Of a stretch of 64,000 nt of DNA, positions 35,938-44,029 are shown in pieces. The DNA lies in contig NZ_QLIU01000022.1 of assembly GCF_003574425.1 (NCBI RefSeq), forward strand, positions 62,001 through 126,000, read 5' to 3'. How positions within the stretch are numbered: the stretch's first letter is position 1; each line of letters starts with the position of its first letter. This DNA comes from Cysteiniphilum halobium. Its GTDB lineage: Bacteria; Pseudomonadota; Gammaproteobacteria; Francisellales; Francisellaceae. Below the pieces are notes generated by a model. It ran no database searches, was not told the DNA's origin, and was given only the letters and a program-made list of their open reading frames with translations. The translations under genes and the position numbers were made by a program.

Positions 35938-35968
35938 GACGATAATCAAGCAAAAGAGGATTATTTAT

Positions 35969-36730
35969 ATGTCATTATTACAGTCAAAAATTAAGAATAT
36001 ATATCAAGAGCTACTACATCAGCGGCAACAATTCGAGTTTAAAAAGCCTTTGCTTGCCTTCTTAAACCAATTACATCAAGAGCACGATAAAATTAAGCAT
36101 TTACAGAACCAATTAGATCAGCTATTGACTCGGTTGCATCGTTATCTTAAGGCAGCTGCATTAGCGCATCGTCACAACGAGACTATTAGTGAAGAAATGC
36201 AAGAAGCTTTAGATCAAAATCTTGAAGAGATCAAAACTTTTTATCAAGAATTAAGAATTGCTTATGAAGATAAGCGAGGAGAATTTCAGGAGCAGCTAAA
36301 GCAAGAGCGCGTTGATGCCATACATGCTGAAACTTTTAGCGACAGTGATAATCAAGTAATAGCATCAATGATGGATATTCCTAAAGATGCACCGATGACG
36401 ATTGACCAGATAAAAGATTTTGTTGATGCACTAGATCGGCATACTCCTTGTCAGTTATCCTTTGATCTGACTGAGCATGGTTTGCAAAATACAATTGCAG
36501 TTGTGCGTGAGATGCTAAACTGTCAATGGCTAAAAGAGAATATTTGTTTAAATCCATGTAAAAGTCAGCGTGCTAAATTAAATAATAAATGCCTTGCGTA
36601 TATTGATGAGTTATCCTGTATGCTATCACCAAATGGTGAGTATCAGCCTCAATATACTGCGTCGTTATTTAATAGTGACGATCAATTCCAGTCCAAATTG
36701 AATGTATTTGCTTGCACACAAGGAGGGTAG
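35969..36730 (+). CDS. Coiled-coil soluble protein of unknown function, candidate effector
   Basis: 253 aa from the ATG at 35969, chosen for the AAGAGGA upstream; a longer reading from 35930 is less likely. The first ~130 residues are Gln/Leu/Glu/Lys-rich helix with coiled-coil pattern (LLHQRQQFEFKKPLLAFLNQ, HLQNQLDQLLTRLHRYLK). The C-terminal half holds five Cys. No signal peptide. It is in tandem with the 381-aa protein and followed by a hairpin. Function unknown. Confidence 0.5.
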   Translation: MSLLQSKIKNIYQELLHQRQQFEFKKPLLAFLNQLHQEHDKIKHLQNQLDQLLTRLHRYLKAAALAHRHNETISEEMQEALDQNLEEIKTFYQELRIAYEDKRGEFQEQLKQERVDAIHAETFSDSDNQVIASMMDIPKDAPMTIDQIKDFVDALDRHTPCQLSFDLTEHGLQNTIAVVREMLNCQWLKENICLNPCKSQRAKLNNKCLAYIDELSCMLSPNGEYQPQYTASLFNSDDQFQSKLNVFACTQGG

Positions 36731-36746
36731 TTATAATACAAGCAAA

Positions 36747-36761
36747 GCCAACTTCGTTGGC
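36747..36761 (+). terminator. Hairpin after the effector-candidate genes
   Basis: GCCAAC and GTTGGC form a perfect 6-bp stem with a TTC loop, 16 bases after the stop. No T-run follows, so it may be a weak or Rho-dependent end, or an mRNA-stabilising hairpin. Confidence 0.35.
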
Positions 36762-36814
36762 AACTGAACTTTGTAGACGATGATTTTCTCATTTGCATTG
36801 AAATTATACTGAAT

Positions 36815-36843
36815 GTGACGTAATATCTTCACATACCTATATT
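36815..36843 (+). promoter_or_regulatory. Putative sigma-70 promoter of the LuxR-type gene
   Basis: GTGACG (36815-36820) and TATATT (36838-36843) are 17 bases apart, the latter 5/6 to consensus. Transcription would start near 36850, which leaves a normal leader only for the ATG at 36887. Confidence 0.4.
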
Positions 36844-36886
36844 ATCTAGCTTTAATTGAATGCCGTCGATACCTCTTAAAGGAAAA

Positions 36887-37681
36887 ATGACTCAAGATGA
36901 CAACACCATCACAATGACAAGTAGTCTGGAGTCGGTGAGCCAGTTTGCTTTGGAAGAAAAGCTTAAAAAAATAATGGATACTTTTAATTGCTGTGGCATT
37001 GATTATGCATTGATTAATGAGTCCTTTACATGGTGTGCGCCTTTGCAGCTGCATAAATATGCTTATCGCTTTCACAGCAATAACCAATATCGCTATGAAG
37101 ATCCTTATTTTAGCTATGATTTGATTGGACTGCTGCCACGATTTTGTCATTTATCTGAAATTGCGGTTCACGCACAAGCCTGGCAAAGTTTATTTACACC
37201 TAAGCAGTCTAAGTATGGTGATTGTTATGCAGTTTCTTATTATTTTTGGTTGGAGAGTAATGCACACCGTTTTGTCTTATATTTTGATAGTATACATAAC
37301 ATAACTTCACTTTACTTAAAGATAGCAGAGCTATACGCCATGCTATATGATCTGGTAACTGATATTGCGCCTTTAACCATAAGATATTATGATCAGTTTG
37401 TGATACATTCTGAAGATCTTTGCCTTCTCACCTTACCTCCACACTGGCTTAAAGCGCCAAAAGATAAAAATATTCAAGTGGCACTTGATTTAAGTGATAA
37501 AGAGATGCAGTGTTTTACGCTATTAGGTCATGGTATCACTGAGAAAAAAGCATTAGCTAAGAACATGCAAGTCTCTCATCGAAGTGTTGATAATTACACA
37601 CAGCGTCTTAAGCAGTTACTTGGGTTGTCAGAAAGTTATGAGCTATTTGAATATGCAAAGCGCTATTGGTTGTTGGCGTAA
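36887..37681 (+). CDS. LuxR-family transcriptional regulator
   Basis: 264 aa from the ATG at 36887 (AAAGGA just upstream and the promoter position favour it over 36860). The N-terminal ~190 residues form an unidentified sensor-like region. The C-terminal 65 residues form a LuxR/FixJ helix-turn-helix (LDLSDKEMQCFTLLGHGITE, then KALAKNMQVSHRSVDNYTQRL). Length and layout match the three LuxR-like genes at 40243-42783, so it is probably a distant paralogue. It may control the accessory genes or the secretion system. The inducer is unknown. Confidence 0.75.
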   Translation: MTQDDNTITMTSSLESVSQFALEEKLKKIMDTFNCCGIDYALINESFTWCAPLQLHKYAYRFHSNNQYRYEDPYFSYDLIGLLPRFCHLSEIAVHAQAWQSLFTPKQSKYGDCYAVSYYFWLESNAHRFVLYFDSIHNITSLYLKIAELYAMLYDLVTDIAPLTIRYYDQFVIHSEDLCLLTLPPHWLKAPKDKNIQVALDLSDKEMQCFTLLGHGITEKKALAKNMQVSHRSVDNYTQRLKQLLGLSESYELFEYAKRYWLLA

Positions 37682-37748
37682 AGACTATAACTATTGTAAT
37701 TGAACTCTACACAGTAGAGGATTAAGTTGAGGCAGATAGTATTATCAA

Positions 37749-39200
37749 TCACATACATGATTTACTATAGTCTGTTACTGAAGAGTTTGAGATATTGACA
37801 TTTGATAGTATCTGTTTATCTTCATAAGGAGGGAAGCTACCGTTATTAGCTAAATTGCTGATACACATTGTAGAGTTAGAGATATAAACTCCTTTGGCTG
37901 CGCTTGAGAACCAATAGGCATAGACATCAGCAGGGTTAAAATGGTGTGTAAATTGACTTCCTTGTGCAGCCCAAATAACAGATCTTTCTGTGTCAGAAAC
38001 AAAGTGGTCAAATTTCACTTTATAGCTCCTACCACTCGTGATGGTGCCTAGATTATCTTGAACAAAAACAGAGTTATCTCCGCCTGAGTAGTGGATGTTA
38101 TTAAATGTGAAACTATACTTTGGCGTATCAGAACTTTCGCTTACCAATTCAACCATTGCTGATATTATGTCATTTCTATTAGTTGATACAGATGCATCAT
38201 TAATAAGGTTTAGGTTACTTAATTTTCCCGGAGCATAAAGTATAATTTGATCGTTGTAGCGCGCATCTCTATAACGATGTAAAGATGCTTTGTTGTCTCC
38301 ATCAATGACTATTCCTGCTGGAATATAAATGCTATGATCAATGATGTACTCTTTTGGTGCAAGCTTAATAATTACCGGATGATCTGCATCAAGCTTTGGG
38401 TTAATATGAGGGGAAGTTTGTGCTAACTTAATTAGTTCGTCTAAAGATTGCCAATCTTGGGCCTTGATTGTTCTATCGGCAACTTCATCCTTAATAATGT
38501 TATTTAAGTCATTAATTTGCTTATTTAAGGCAGCAATTTTCCCTGAGTAGATTTGATCCAGCTCATCAACGTTCTGCTGTGCTTTAGTTGCATCATCACT
38601 TGCTGTTTGAGCCTTGGCTTTTGCATCTTCTGCAGTAGTTTTAGCGTTTTCAGCATTATTTTCTGCATTGGTAATCCGTTGATCAAATTGATCCACTTTG
38701 TCGGCGGATTCTTTGGCTTTTGTTGCTATATCCTTAGCCTCTATAGCGCTAGTTTTTGCCTCTTGTGCATCGACACTTGCCTGTTGTGCTTTATTCTTAG
38801 CCTCTATAGCGCTAGTTTTTGCCTCTTGTGCATCGACATTTGCCTGTTGTACTTTACTTTTAGCATCCGTAGCATCAGTTTCTGCATTAATAAGACGCGT
38901 ATCAAAGGTTGCAACCGTTTTTATTGCCTGTTGTGCTATTGTATTTGCACTATTAGCGGTTGCTGCTGCAGTGTCGGCTTGAGTCTTGGCTGTTGTCGCT
39001 GTTGTTTCAGCGTTATTGGCATGTGTTTCAGCATTTGCTGCCTGTGTGGAAGTTGCATTAAGTGGATCTTCCCAGCCATTAAGTGCTGTAATTAAACTTC
39101 CAAGTGATGGTAAGTCATGAGGGTCAAGATGTGGAACGTTAGCATTAGCAATGGTGCTAACCCCTAGTGTGAACCCACAGATCAATACTTTAATTTTCAT
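37749..39200 (-). CDS. Exported stalk protein with Ala-rich coiled-coil repeats and beta-helix-like C-terminus
   Basis: 483 aa with signal peptide (about 1-20) and an AGGAG ribosome site. Residues ~50-215 are an Ala/Lys/Asp/Glu/Thr heptad repeat region of the type found in fibrous stalks, including a 21-residue unit repeated twice (EAKTSAIEAKNKAQQASVDAQ and its neighbour). Residues ~265-480 (IIKLAPKEYIIDHSIYIPAG, NLNLINDASVSTNRNDIISA) look like stacked short strands, resembling pectate-lyase-type parallel beta helices. Architecture suggests a trimeric surface or phage-tail-fibre-like protein, but no membrane anchor is seen. It lies next to an outer-membrane barrel gene on the same strand. Exact role unknown. 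Confidence 0.55.
   Translation of the reverse strand: MKIKVLICGFTLGVSTIANANVPHLDPHDLPSLGSLITALNGWEDPLNATSTQAANAETHANNAETTATTAKTQADTAAATANSANTIAQQAIKTVATFDTRLINAETDATDAKSKVQQANVDAQEAKTSAIEAKNKAQQASVDAQEAKTSAIEAKDIATKAKESADKVDQFDQRITNAENNAENAKTTAEDAKAKAQTASDDATKAQQNVDELDQIYSGKIAALNKQINDLNNIIKDEVADRTIKAQDWQSLDELIKLAQTSPHINPKLDADHPVIIKLAPKEYIIDHSIYIPAGIVIDGDNKASLHRYRDARYNDQIILYAPGKLSNLNLINDASVSTNRNDIISAMVELVSESSDTPKYSFTFNNIHYSGGDNSVFVQDNLGTITSGRSYKVKFDHFVSDTERSVIWAAQGSQFTHHFNPADVYAYWFSSAAKGVYISNSTMCISNLANNGSFPPYEDKQILSNVNISNSSVTDYSKSCM
38741..38866 (-). repeat. Two tandem 63-bp units inside the coiled-coil stalk gene
   Basis: The block starting at 38741 recurs at 38804 nearly unchanged; 63 bases equals 21 codons, so copy change keeps frame and alters stalk length. 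Flanking sequence shows more diverged units of the same kind. Confidence 0.75.
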
Positions 39201-39269
39201 CGAATTTTCTCCTGTTGATATGATATTTTTTATGAACTATAAAATAATTTGTTGGTGCTAGTGATGTTG

Positions 39270-40028
39270 TTAAAAATGATATCCAATGCTTAATGACAGA
39301 TTGAATATATTAGGCACATAGCTACTGCCGTAATATGGTGAGTAAACATCTTTACCAATTCCAAAAATATATTGTGCTTCCAATCCAAGTGTTAATGAAT
39401 ATGGCAATAAATATTGATAACCTACTGCAACAAAAGGTCGGATGTTTGTGTTGTTTATCTTTTTCAACGCGGGGTTATCATAACTGGCAATAGTAGTTGT
39501 TGGATTAAACTGAGAGAAAATAATTGCCGGGCCACTGGATAATATGACCTCACTGTTAATTGCAGGAAGAGGTAAGCGTGCGCTTACTAAAATATTAATT
39601 CCAGAAAAGGACATTTTAATGTCACCATTGGGGAATTTTACCTTACCATTACTATCCCTCAGTTGAGCATCGGTATTGAATGTATTCCAATATCTTATAC
39701 CAAATGTTAGATATCTCCACGGCCGTATTCCAAACTCGGCAGCAAAATAAGGAGAGTAACGTTTGGCTGGCTGGTAAATATCATAAGTCCCAACATCCGA
39801 GCGAAAAACAGCTTGTTCAGATTTTGGGAAAGCTTTATAAGATAGCCCGCCATAAACATTTATATAAAACCAGTCATTTGCAGCAAGCGCGGTTCTGCTG
39901 TCATCTTCGCTTAATGATATTTGGATAGCAGTATCTAACTCAGATACTGAATTAATGGGTTTACTATTTGCATAGCTTATGCTTTGTATAAAGAATAAAG
40001 CCGGTAATATAAAATAAATTTTTCTCAT
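39270..40028 (-). CDS. Outer-membrane beta-barrel protein (OmpA/porin-like small barrel)
   Basis: 252 aa from the ATG at 40028 with signal peptide (about 1-20, SISYAN). The mature part has alternating amphipathic strands with aromatic girdles (FYINVYGGLSYKAF, YFAAEFGIRPWRYLTFGIRY, PFVAVGYQYLLPYSLTLGLE) and ends LSLSIGYHF. A terminal Phe is the signature of outer-membrane barrels. The length suits an 8-strand barrel. It lies 69 bases upstream of the stalk gene on the minus strand, so the two may be co-expressed surface proteins. Function not determined. Confidence 0.7.
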   Translation of the reverse strand: MRKIYFILPALFFIQSISYANSKPINSVSELDTAIQISLSEDDSRTALAANDWFYINVYGGLSYKAFPKSEQAVFRSDVGTYDIYQPAKRYSPYFAAEFGIRPWRYLTFGIRYWNTFNTDAQLRDSNGKVKFPNGDIKMSFSGINILVSARLPLPAINSEVILSSGPAIIFSQFNPTTTIASYDNPALKKINNTNIRPFVAVGYQYLLPYSLTLGLEAQYIFGIGKDVYSPYYGSSYVPNIFNLSLSIGYHF

Positions 40029-40182
40029 CAAAAATCTCTACTAGGTTATAAAACAGAGGCAATTATTAGGGAAAAACATCATCGGAGCGATGTTAGTCTA
40101 AAAAACCGGACAGAATGATGATTTTTTTAACAAAATGCTGCTTATTGTTGTAGTGCCGTAGGGTGGGGCAATCTTGATTGAG

Positions 40183-40210
40183 TAGACAGTGTTTAATTAT
40201 TATGTATAAT
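40183..40210 (+). promoter_or_regulatory. Sigma-70 promoter of the tandem LuxR genes
   Basis: TAGACA (5/6 to consensus) and TATAAT (perfect) are separated by 16 bases. Transcription would begin near 40217, about 26 bases before the first LuxR ATG. It is the best promoter noticed in the window. Confidence 0.65.
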
Positions 40211-40242
40211 ATGCCCATGATATCACCGTCATGCATAAATAG

Positions 40243-41037
40243 ATGCCAACGATTCAAGAAGTGCACAAATGGAGCTTTGCAAAACATAGAAATGCGTTAA
40301 AGAGATTAATGTACCCTGTGATTGATAAATTATATGCTACTGGGTTGTCTTATACGAGATTATTTGCAAATGGAGAAGTCATTAACGTACCGGTTCTAGA
40401 GCATGACATATATGGTGCCTGGTTAGAAGGGAGTCCAACTAAAGATCCTGCATTTTGTTTAAGCAACCTCACCAAAATTCCAAAAATGATATGGTATCAT
40501 GAATTAAGTGCTTTTTTATGCAGTGACGATCAATCTAGTTATGCTTTTATTAGAAATATCAATAAATTTGATTATTGTTTGACTTACCTTAAATATAATG
40601 ACGATAATTCAATTAGCAGACTTTCAGTGCTGACTTCATATACTGTTATGGGTTTTTTTAGCGATAAACAGCTTTTGTTAGATCAATGCATAGCGGCAAT
40701 TGAATCCTATTTATTTGACTGCAAGACACGTATTGCTCTAGAGTTTGATATTTCAAATGATATTTCTCCTATTATTTTTAAGGGGACTAATGAGAATATA
40801 GTTGTTGAGTTTTTATCTAGATTGACAACTCAAGAATTAGCTTGTCTTAAACTAATTTATACTGGATATTTTGAATCAAAGGAAATTGCATTGAAATTGC
40901 ATAAATCACCTAGAACAATTGAAGGAACAATCGCGCGACTTTCACAGAAGCTCAGTTGCAATAACAAATATGAGTTAGCGGTTAAAATAAGTAAAATGCA
41001 TGATGTGATGCGTTGTTTGATGATGAAAGGCTGGTAG
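40243..41037 (+). CDS. LuxR-family regulator, first of three tandem paralogues
   Basis: 264 aa. The N-terminal ~190 residues are a variable sensor-like domain that starts with IQEVHKWSFAKHRNALKRLM. The C-terminal HTH reads RLTTQELACLKLIYTGYFES, then KEIALKLHKSPRTIEGTIARL, ending in a NKYELAVKISKM helix. It shares SPRTIEG, the N-K/R-YEL motif and length with the next two genes. It is preceded by a strong promoter, divergent from the barrel gene. Its targets are unknown; the nearby surface, NRPS and Dot/Icm genes are candidates. Confidence 0.75.
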   Translation: MPTIQEVHKWSFAKHRNALKRLMYPVIDKLYATGLSYTRLFANGEVINVPVLEHDIYGAWLEGSPTKDPAFCLSNLTKIPKMIWYHELSAFLCSDDQSSYAFIRNINKFDYCLTYLKYNDDNSISRLSVLTSYTVMGFFSDKQLLLDQCIAAIESYLFDCKTRIALEFDISNDISPIIFKGTNENIVVEFLSRLTTQELACLKLIYTGYFESKEIALKLHKSPRTIEGTIARLSQKLSCNNKYELAVKISKMHDVMRCLMMKGW

Positions 41038-41107
41038 ATAAAAGCAAATAGCTATTGTTTTAATAATTACAATAAAACTAGAATATAAATCAACCTATGG
41101 AGTTCTA

Positions 41108-41923
41108 ATGGAGTTTGCAAATCAAAAATGTACCTTGCAAGACATACATCACTATCATTGGAAAAAACATGAGCATACCTTTAATAAGATTGTTCAATCT
41201 ATGAATCTACCGTTTGATATTGAGGGTTTGACTTATACGGAAACTTTTAATTCAGGAGTAGCAATTACTATTCCATTAAAATACCTGGAGAGCTTTTATG
41301 ATTGGGCTCAGTCTGAAAAAGCATATATATCTTCTTTTCTAAACGTACTTAATCGCCCAAAAGTTGTGACATTAGAGGAACTAAATATTTGCTCCAAAGA
41401 TAGTTATCCATATCACTTATCCCTTGTAACACAAGAAGCATTTAACATTTTGCCTATTCAGTATCTCAAGATAGGGAATCAATCAATCGCTAATTTATGT
41501 ATATTCATTAAAAAGACTAACTACCTTGAGGTTAGCATTCAATATGCGCATCTTAATGTTCTTGCTTTAACGCGAAAACTATTTGATTCATTGCGCCAAG
41601 AATATCATTACTTAGTTCGTGATTTTTTGGTTAATACAAAACAGGGTCAACTGTGTTTTAAACAACATAACATGCCAAAAATATTTCCCGATTTAACAAG
41701 ATCAGAAAAGTCATTTTTATTGGCAATATGTCAAGGGCTTTATGAGACAAAGCAAGTTGCGATATATTTAAATCGATCTGTTCGAACAGTTGAAGGTTTA
41801 ATGCGTAGTGTTTTAGATAAGTTAGAGTGTAAGAATAGATATGAACTCTTTGTGAAAATAGGAAATGATTATTCATGTTTAAGCCACTTAATAGCCGGTA
41901 ATGAAAAGTTATCTATGTGTTAA
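41108..41923 (+). CDS. LuxR-family regulator, second tandem paralogue
   Basis: 271 aa; GGAG precedes the ATG by five bases. Layout is as in the first copy: N-terminal region starting near DIHHYHWKKHEHTFNKIV, C-terminal HTH with DLTRSEKSFLLAICQGLYET, then KQVAIYLNRSVRTVEGLMRSV and NRYELFVKIG. It ends 50 bases before the third gene's chosen start, so an operon of paralogous regulators is likely. Sequence divergence is substantial, so duplication is old. Confidence 0.75.
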   Translation: MEFANQKCTLQDIHHYHWKKHEHTFNKIVQSMNLPFDIEGLTYTETFNSGVAITIPLKYLESFYDWAQSEKAYISSFLNVLNRPKVVTLEELNICSKDSYPYHLSLVTQEAFNILPIQYLKIGNQSIANLCIFIKKTNYLEVSIQYAHLNVLALTRKLFDSLRQEYHYLVRDFLVNTKQGQLCFKQHNMPKIFPDLTRSEKSFLLAICQGLYETKQVAIYLNRSVRTVEGLMRSVLDKLECKNRYELFVKIGNDYSCLSHLIAGNEKLSMC

Positions 41924-41973
41924 GTCAATTTATTCTGGGTGAGCTATATCTACGTGTGCTTATGGAGCAGCAA

Positions 41974-42783
41974 ATGAATACAGTAGAGGAAATCTACACA
42001 AAAAGTTACAAAAGGTATGTATGTAAATTAAATAAAATCTTAGAGAGTGCAAATTTAGCTTTATCTGTAGAGTCGTTAATATACCATCGTTGTTATTCTC
42101 ATGGTGGCGTGTTGGCACTACCGTTATTGGTAAATGATAGCTTGAGCGATTATTATACTTCGCCTGAGGCGGATAAAAGAATTTTTCTTGATTTTGAAAC
42201 CTTGCTATTATCTCCTACGATTAATGATGTTGGTTATAAGAATGCAGTATATCAATCACATAATAATTCTTTTTGTGTTGATCATATTCTTACCAAGGAG
42301 GTAAGGCATGCTTTGCCATGGCATTTGCATTATCACCATGACTATTCAATTAGTTTTTTGTGTATATTTTTAAAGAAAAAAGATGCTCTTATTGCAAATA
42401 AATTATTTTATGGAGGACATTTTAGGCAGTTACATCAAGCGCTTGATCAATTGGTGTCGCAGAATACTATGGATATTGATTTAGATGCATTCACATTCAA
42501 AAATGTAAATCCATCCAAAAATTTGCTTACAAAATTTATACCCACCCCTCAGTTTAGCGAATTGACGTATACTGAGAATCTATGCTTTTTAGCTATTTAT
42601 AATGGTCATTATGAGGTTAAAGCACTTGCATTATGTGTTGGCCGTTCACCGAGAACCATTGAGGGATTGATTGCTTCAATGGTACAAAAGCTAAGAGTGA
42701 ACAACCGTTATGAACTCTTTGTTAAAATATCCCAATCACATGAACACAGAAGATACTTAGCATATATCAATTATATGAACTGA
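41974..42783 (+). CDS. LuxR-family regulator, third tandem paralogue
   Basis: 269 aa from the ATG at 41974 (GGAG seven bases before), which gives the same length as its neighbours; a longer reading from 41917 is less likely. C-terminal HTH: SELTYTENLCFLAIYNGHYE, then VKALALCVGRSPRTIEGLIA and NNRYELFVKISQ. The N-terminus (EEIYTKSYKRYVCKLNKIL) matches the start of the other two. It faces the PAS/pseudokinase gene, which ends 29 bases away on the other strand. Confidence 0.75.
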   Translation: MNTVEEIYTKSYKRYVCKLNKILESANLALSVESLIYHRCYSHGGVLALPLLVNDSLSDYYTSPEADKRIFLDFETLLLSPTINDVGYKNAVYQSHNNSFCVDHILTKEVRHALPWHLHYHHDYSISFLCIFLKKKDALIANKLFYGGHFRQLHQALDQLVSQNTMDIDLDAFTFKNVNPSKNLLTKFIPTPQFSELTYTENLCFLAIYNGHYEVKALALCVGRSPRTIEGLIASMVQKLRVNNRYELFVKISQSHEHRRYLAYINYMN

Positions 42784-42812
42784 GAGTTTTTTATATTCAA
42801 TCTATTGCACAA

Positions 42813-44018
42813 TTAGTATTTTTCTTCATCATTAATGATTTTGAGAAAGGGTAAAGTAAATGAGAAATTGGATCCTTCAAATAAATAATCGATTAATTGT
42901 TCATCACCTTTACAAAGTAAATTAGTATAGTGCTTAGCTAAAGCAAGCTCATATGCAAATCCGTGCCTATCCATCGCAAAATTATTATTTTGTTCATACA
43001 TTAAATACTCTGCTCGGATTGTATCGTTTTCCAGTTCTAAAAATGGCATATTGCCTTTAAATTCAAATGTCACATAAAGTTTGTTATGCACTCCATCTTT
43101 GCCGGTAATTTTTAAGTTAATATCGCTTTTTAGAGAGTGTTTATTAATTCCTTTTGTATAATTAGCGAGTAGCGTTCTAATAATGTGGCGAAGTTTTCTA
43201 CAATCAACATTTAACTTTTGTTTTGACTGTTCATCCATCTCGAATGACACTTTAACATCATATTTAGCATTAATTAAGGCATTGGCAATACCAATTTCTG
43301 GTGCAATTAAATCTTCTAAGTACATAGGGATGCTATTTTCTTGGTTAGTGTGTTTAAGATCTTCATCTTCGCTGATAATTGTGCTATTAATCTTTTGATA
43401 CATGGTATACATTTCAGATAAGCTTTCGTTGATTTTGTAGAGTTGATTATTCACAGCAATTTCAAGGCTTTCTGGAATAGTAGTAGACTCTATTAATTTT
43501 TCCCCAATAGTATTAATGGCAAGCGAAATATTTTTAAGAGCATCTATCCACTCATAGCCGTATGATCTAATGTAATTTCGTTGAAATGCTAACTTTTTCT
43601 CCAATTGATTCTTTTGTTTTATGGTTTCTTCTTCAAGGCGTTTACGTTCGGTGATGTCGATGGAAATACCGGATGTGCCAATAATGTTTTTATTGGCATC
43701 ATATAGTGGGATGATAGTAGCATCAAAAATCTTCAACTTACCATATTTTTTATCAACAATAGATTCTTCAAAATTTAGTTTTTTTCCTGTTTTTATAACC
43801 TCTCTATGGTGTGAAATAATTTTATCGGCCATTTTTTTAGGATAAAGGTCATAGGGTGTTTTTCCCAATACCTGTTCTTTGGACTCTATGCCAGCTGCTT
43901 TTGTTGCAGATGAACTAAAGCCAATTATTCTCTGTTTTAAATCCAGCCAATAAACTGGCTCTGGAATCAATTCAGCAAAAGATTCAAATTCTGGAGTAGC
44001 ATCAGTATTTGTTGACAT
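42813..44018 (-). CDS. PAS-domain protein with degenerate histidine kinase (His to Tyr)
   Basis: 401 aa, no membrane segment. A PAS domain (about 15-125: FAELIPEPVYWLDLKQRIIG ... GTSGISIDITERK) is followed by a coiled linker, a HisKA-like helix and an HATPase-like region with an N-box-like segment (RKLRHIIRTLLANYTKG, Asn286) and a closing GSNFSFTLPF. In the H-box-like helix (NYIRSYGYEWIDALKNI), the position of the phospho-His is Tyr155. The G boxes are degenerate. It is probably a pseudokinase or sensor that signals by another route. It lies 11 bases after the NRPS gene with an AAGGA site, so the two are co-transcribed. Confidence 0.65.
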   Translation of the reverse strand: MSTNTDATPEFESFAELIPEPVYWLDLKQRIIGFSSSATKAAGIESKEQVLGKTPYDLYPKKMADKIISHHREVIKTGKKLNFEESIVDKKYGKLKIFDATIIPLYDANKNIIGTSGISIDITERKRLEEETIKQKNQLEKKLAFQRNYIRSYGYEWIDALKNISLAINTIGEKLIESTTIPESLEIAVNNQLYKINESLSEMYTMYQKINSTIISEDEDLKHTNQENSIPMYLEDLIAPEIGIANALINAKYDVKVSFEMDEQSKQKLNVDCRKLRHIIRTLLANYTKGINKHSLKSDINLKITGKDGVHNKLYVTFEFKGNMPFLELENDTIRAEYLMYEQNNNFAMDRHGFAYELALAKHYTNLLCKGDEQLIDYLFEGSNFSFTLPFLKIINDEEKY

Positions 44019-44029
44019 ATTGTGATTCC

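Noticed and set aside
38741-38866. CRISPR or IS repeat
   Set aside because: The 63-bp units are coding, in frame and without spacers.
38553-39095. 180-codon plus-strand frame rich in Cys/Ser inside the stalk gene
   Set aside because: It is the reverse image of the Ala-rich coiled-coil repeat; the minus-strand gene has a signal peptide and ribosome site.
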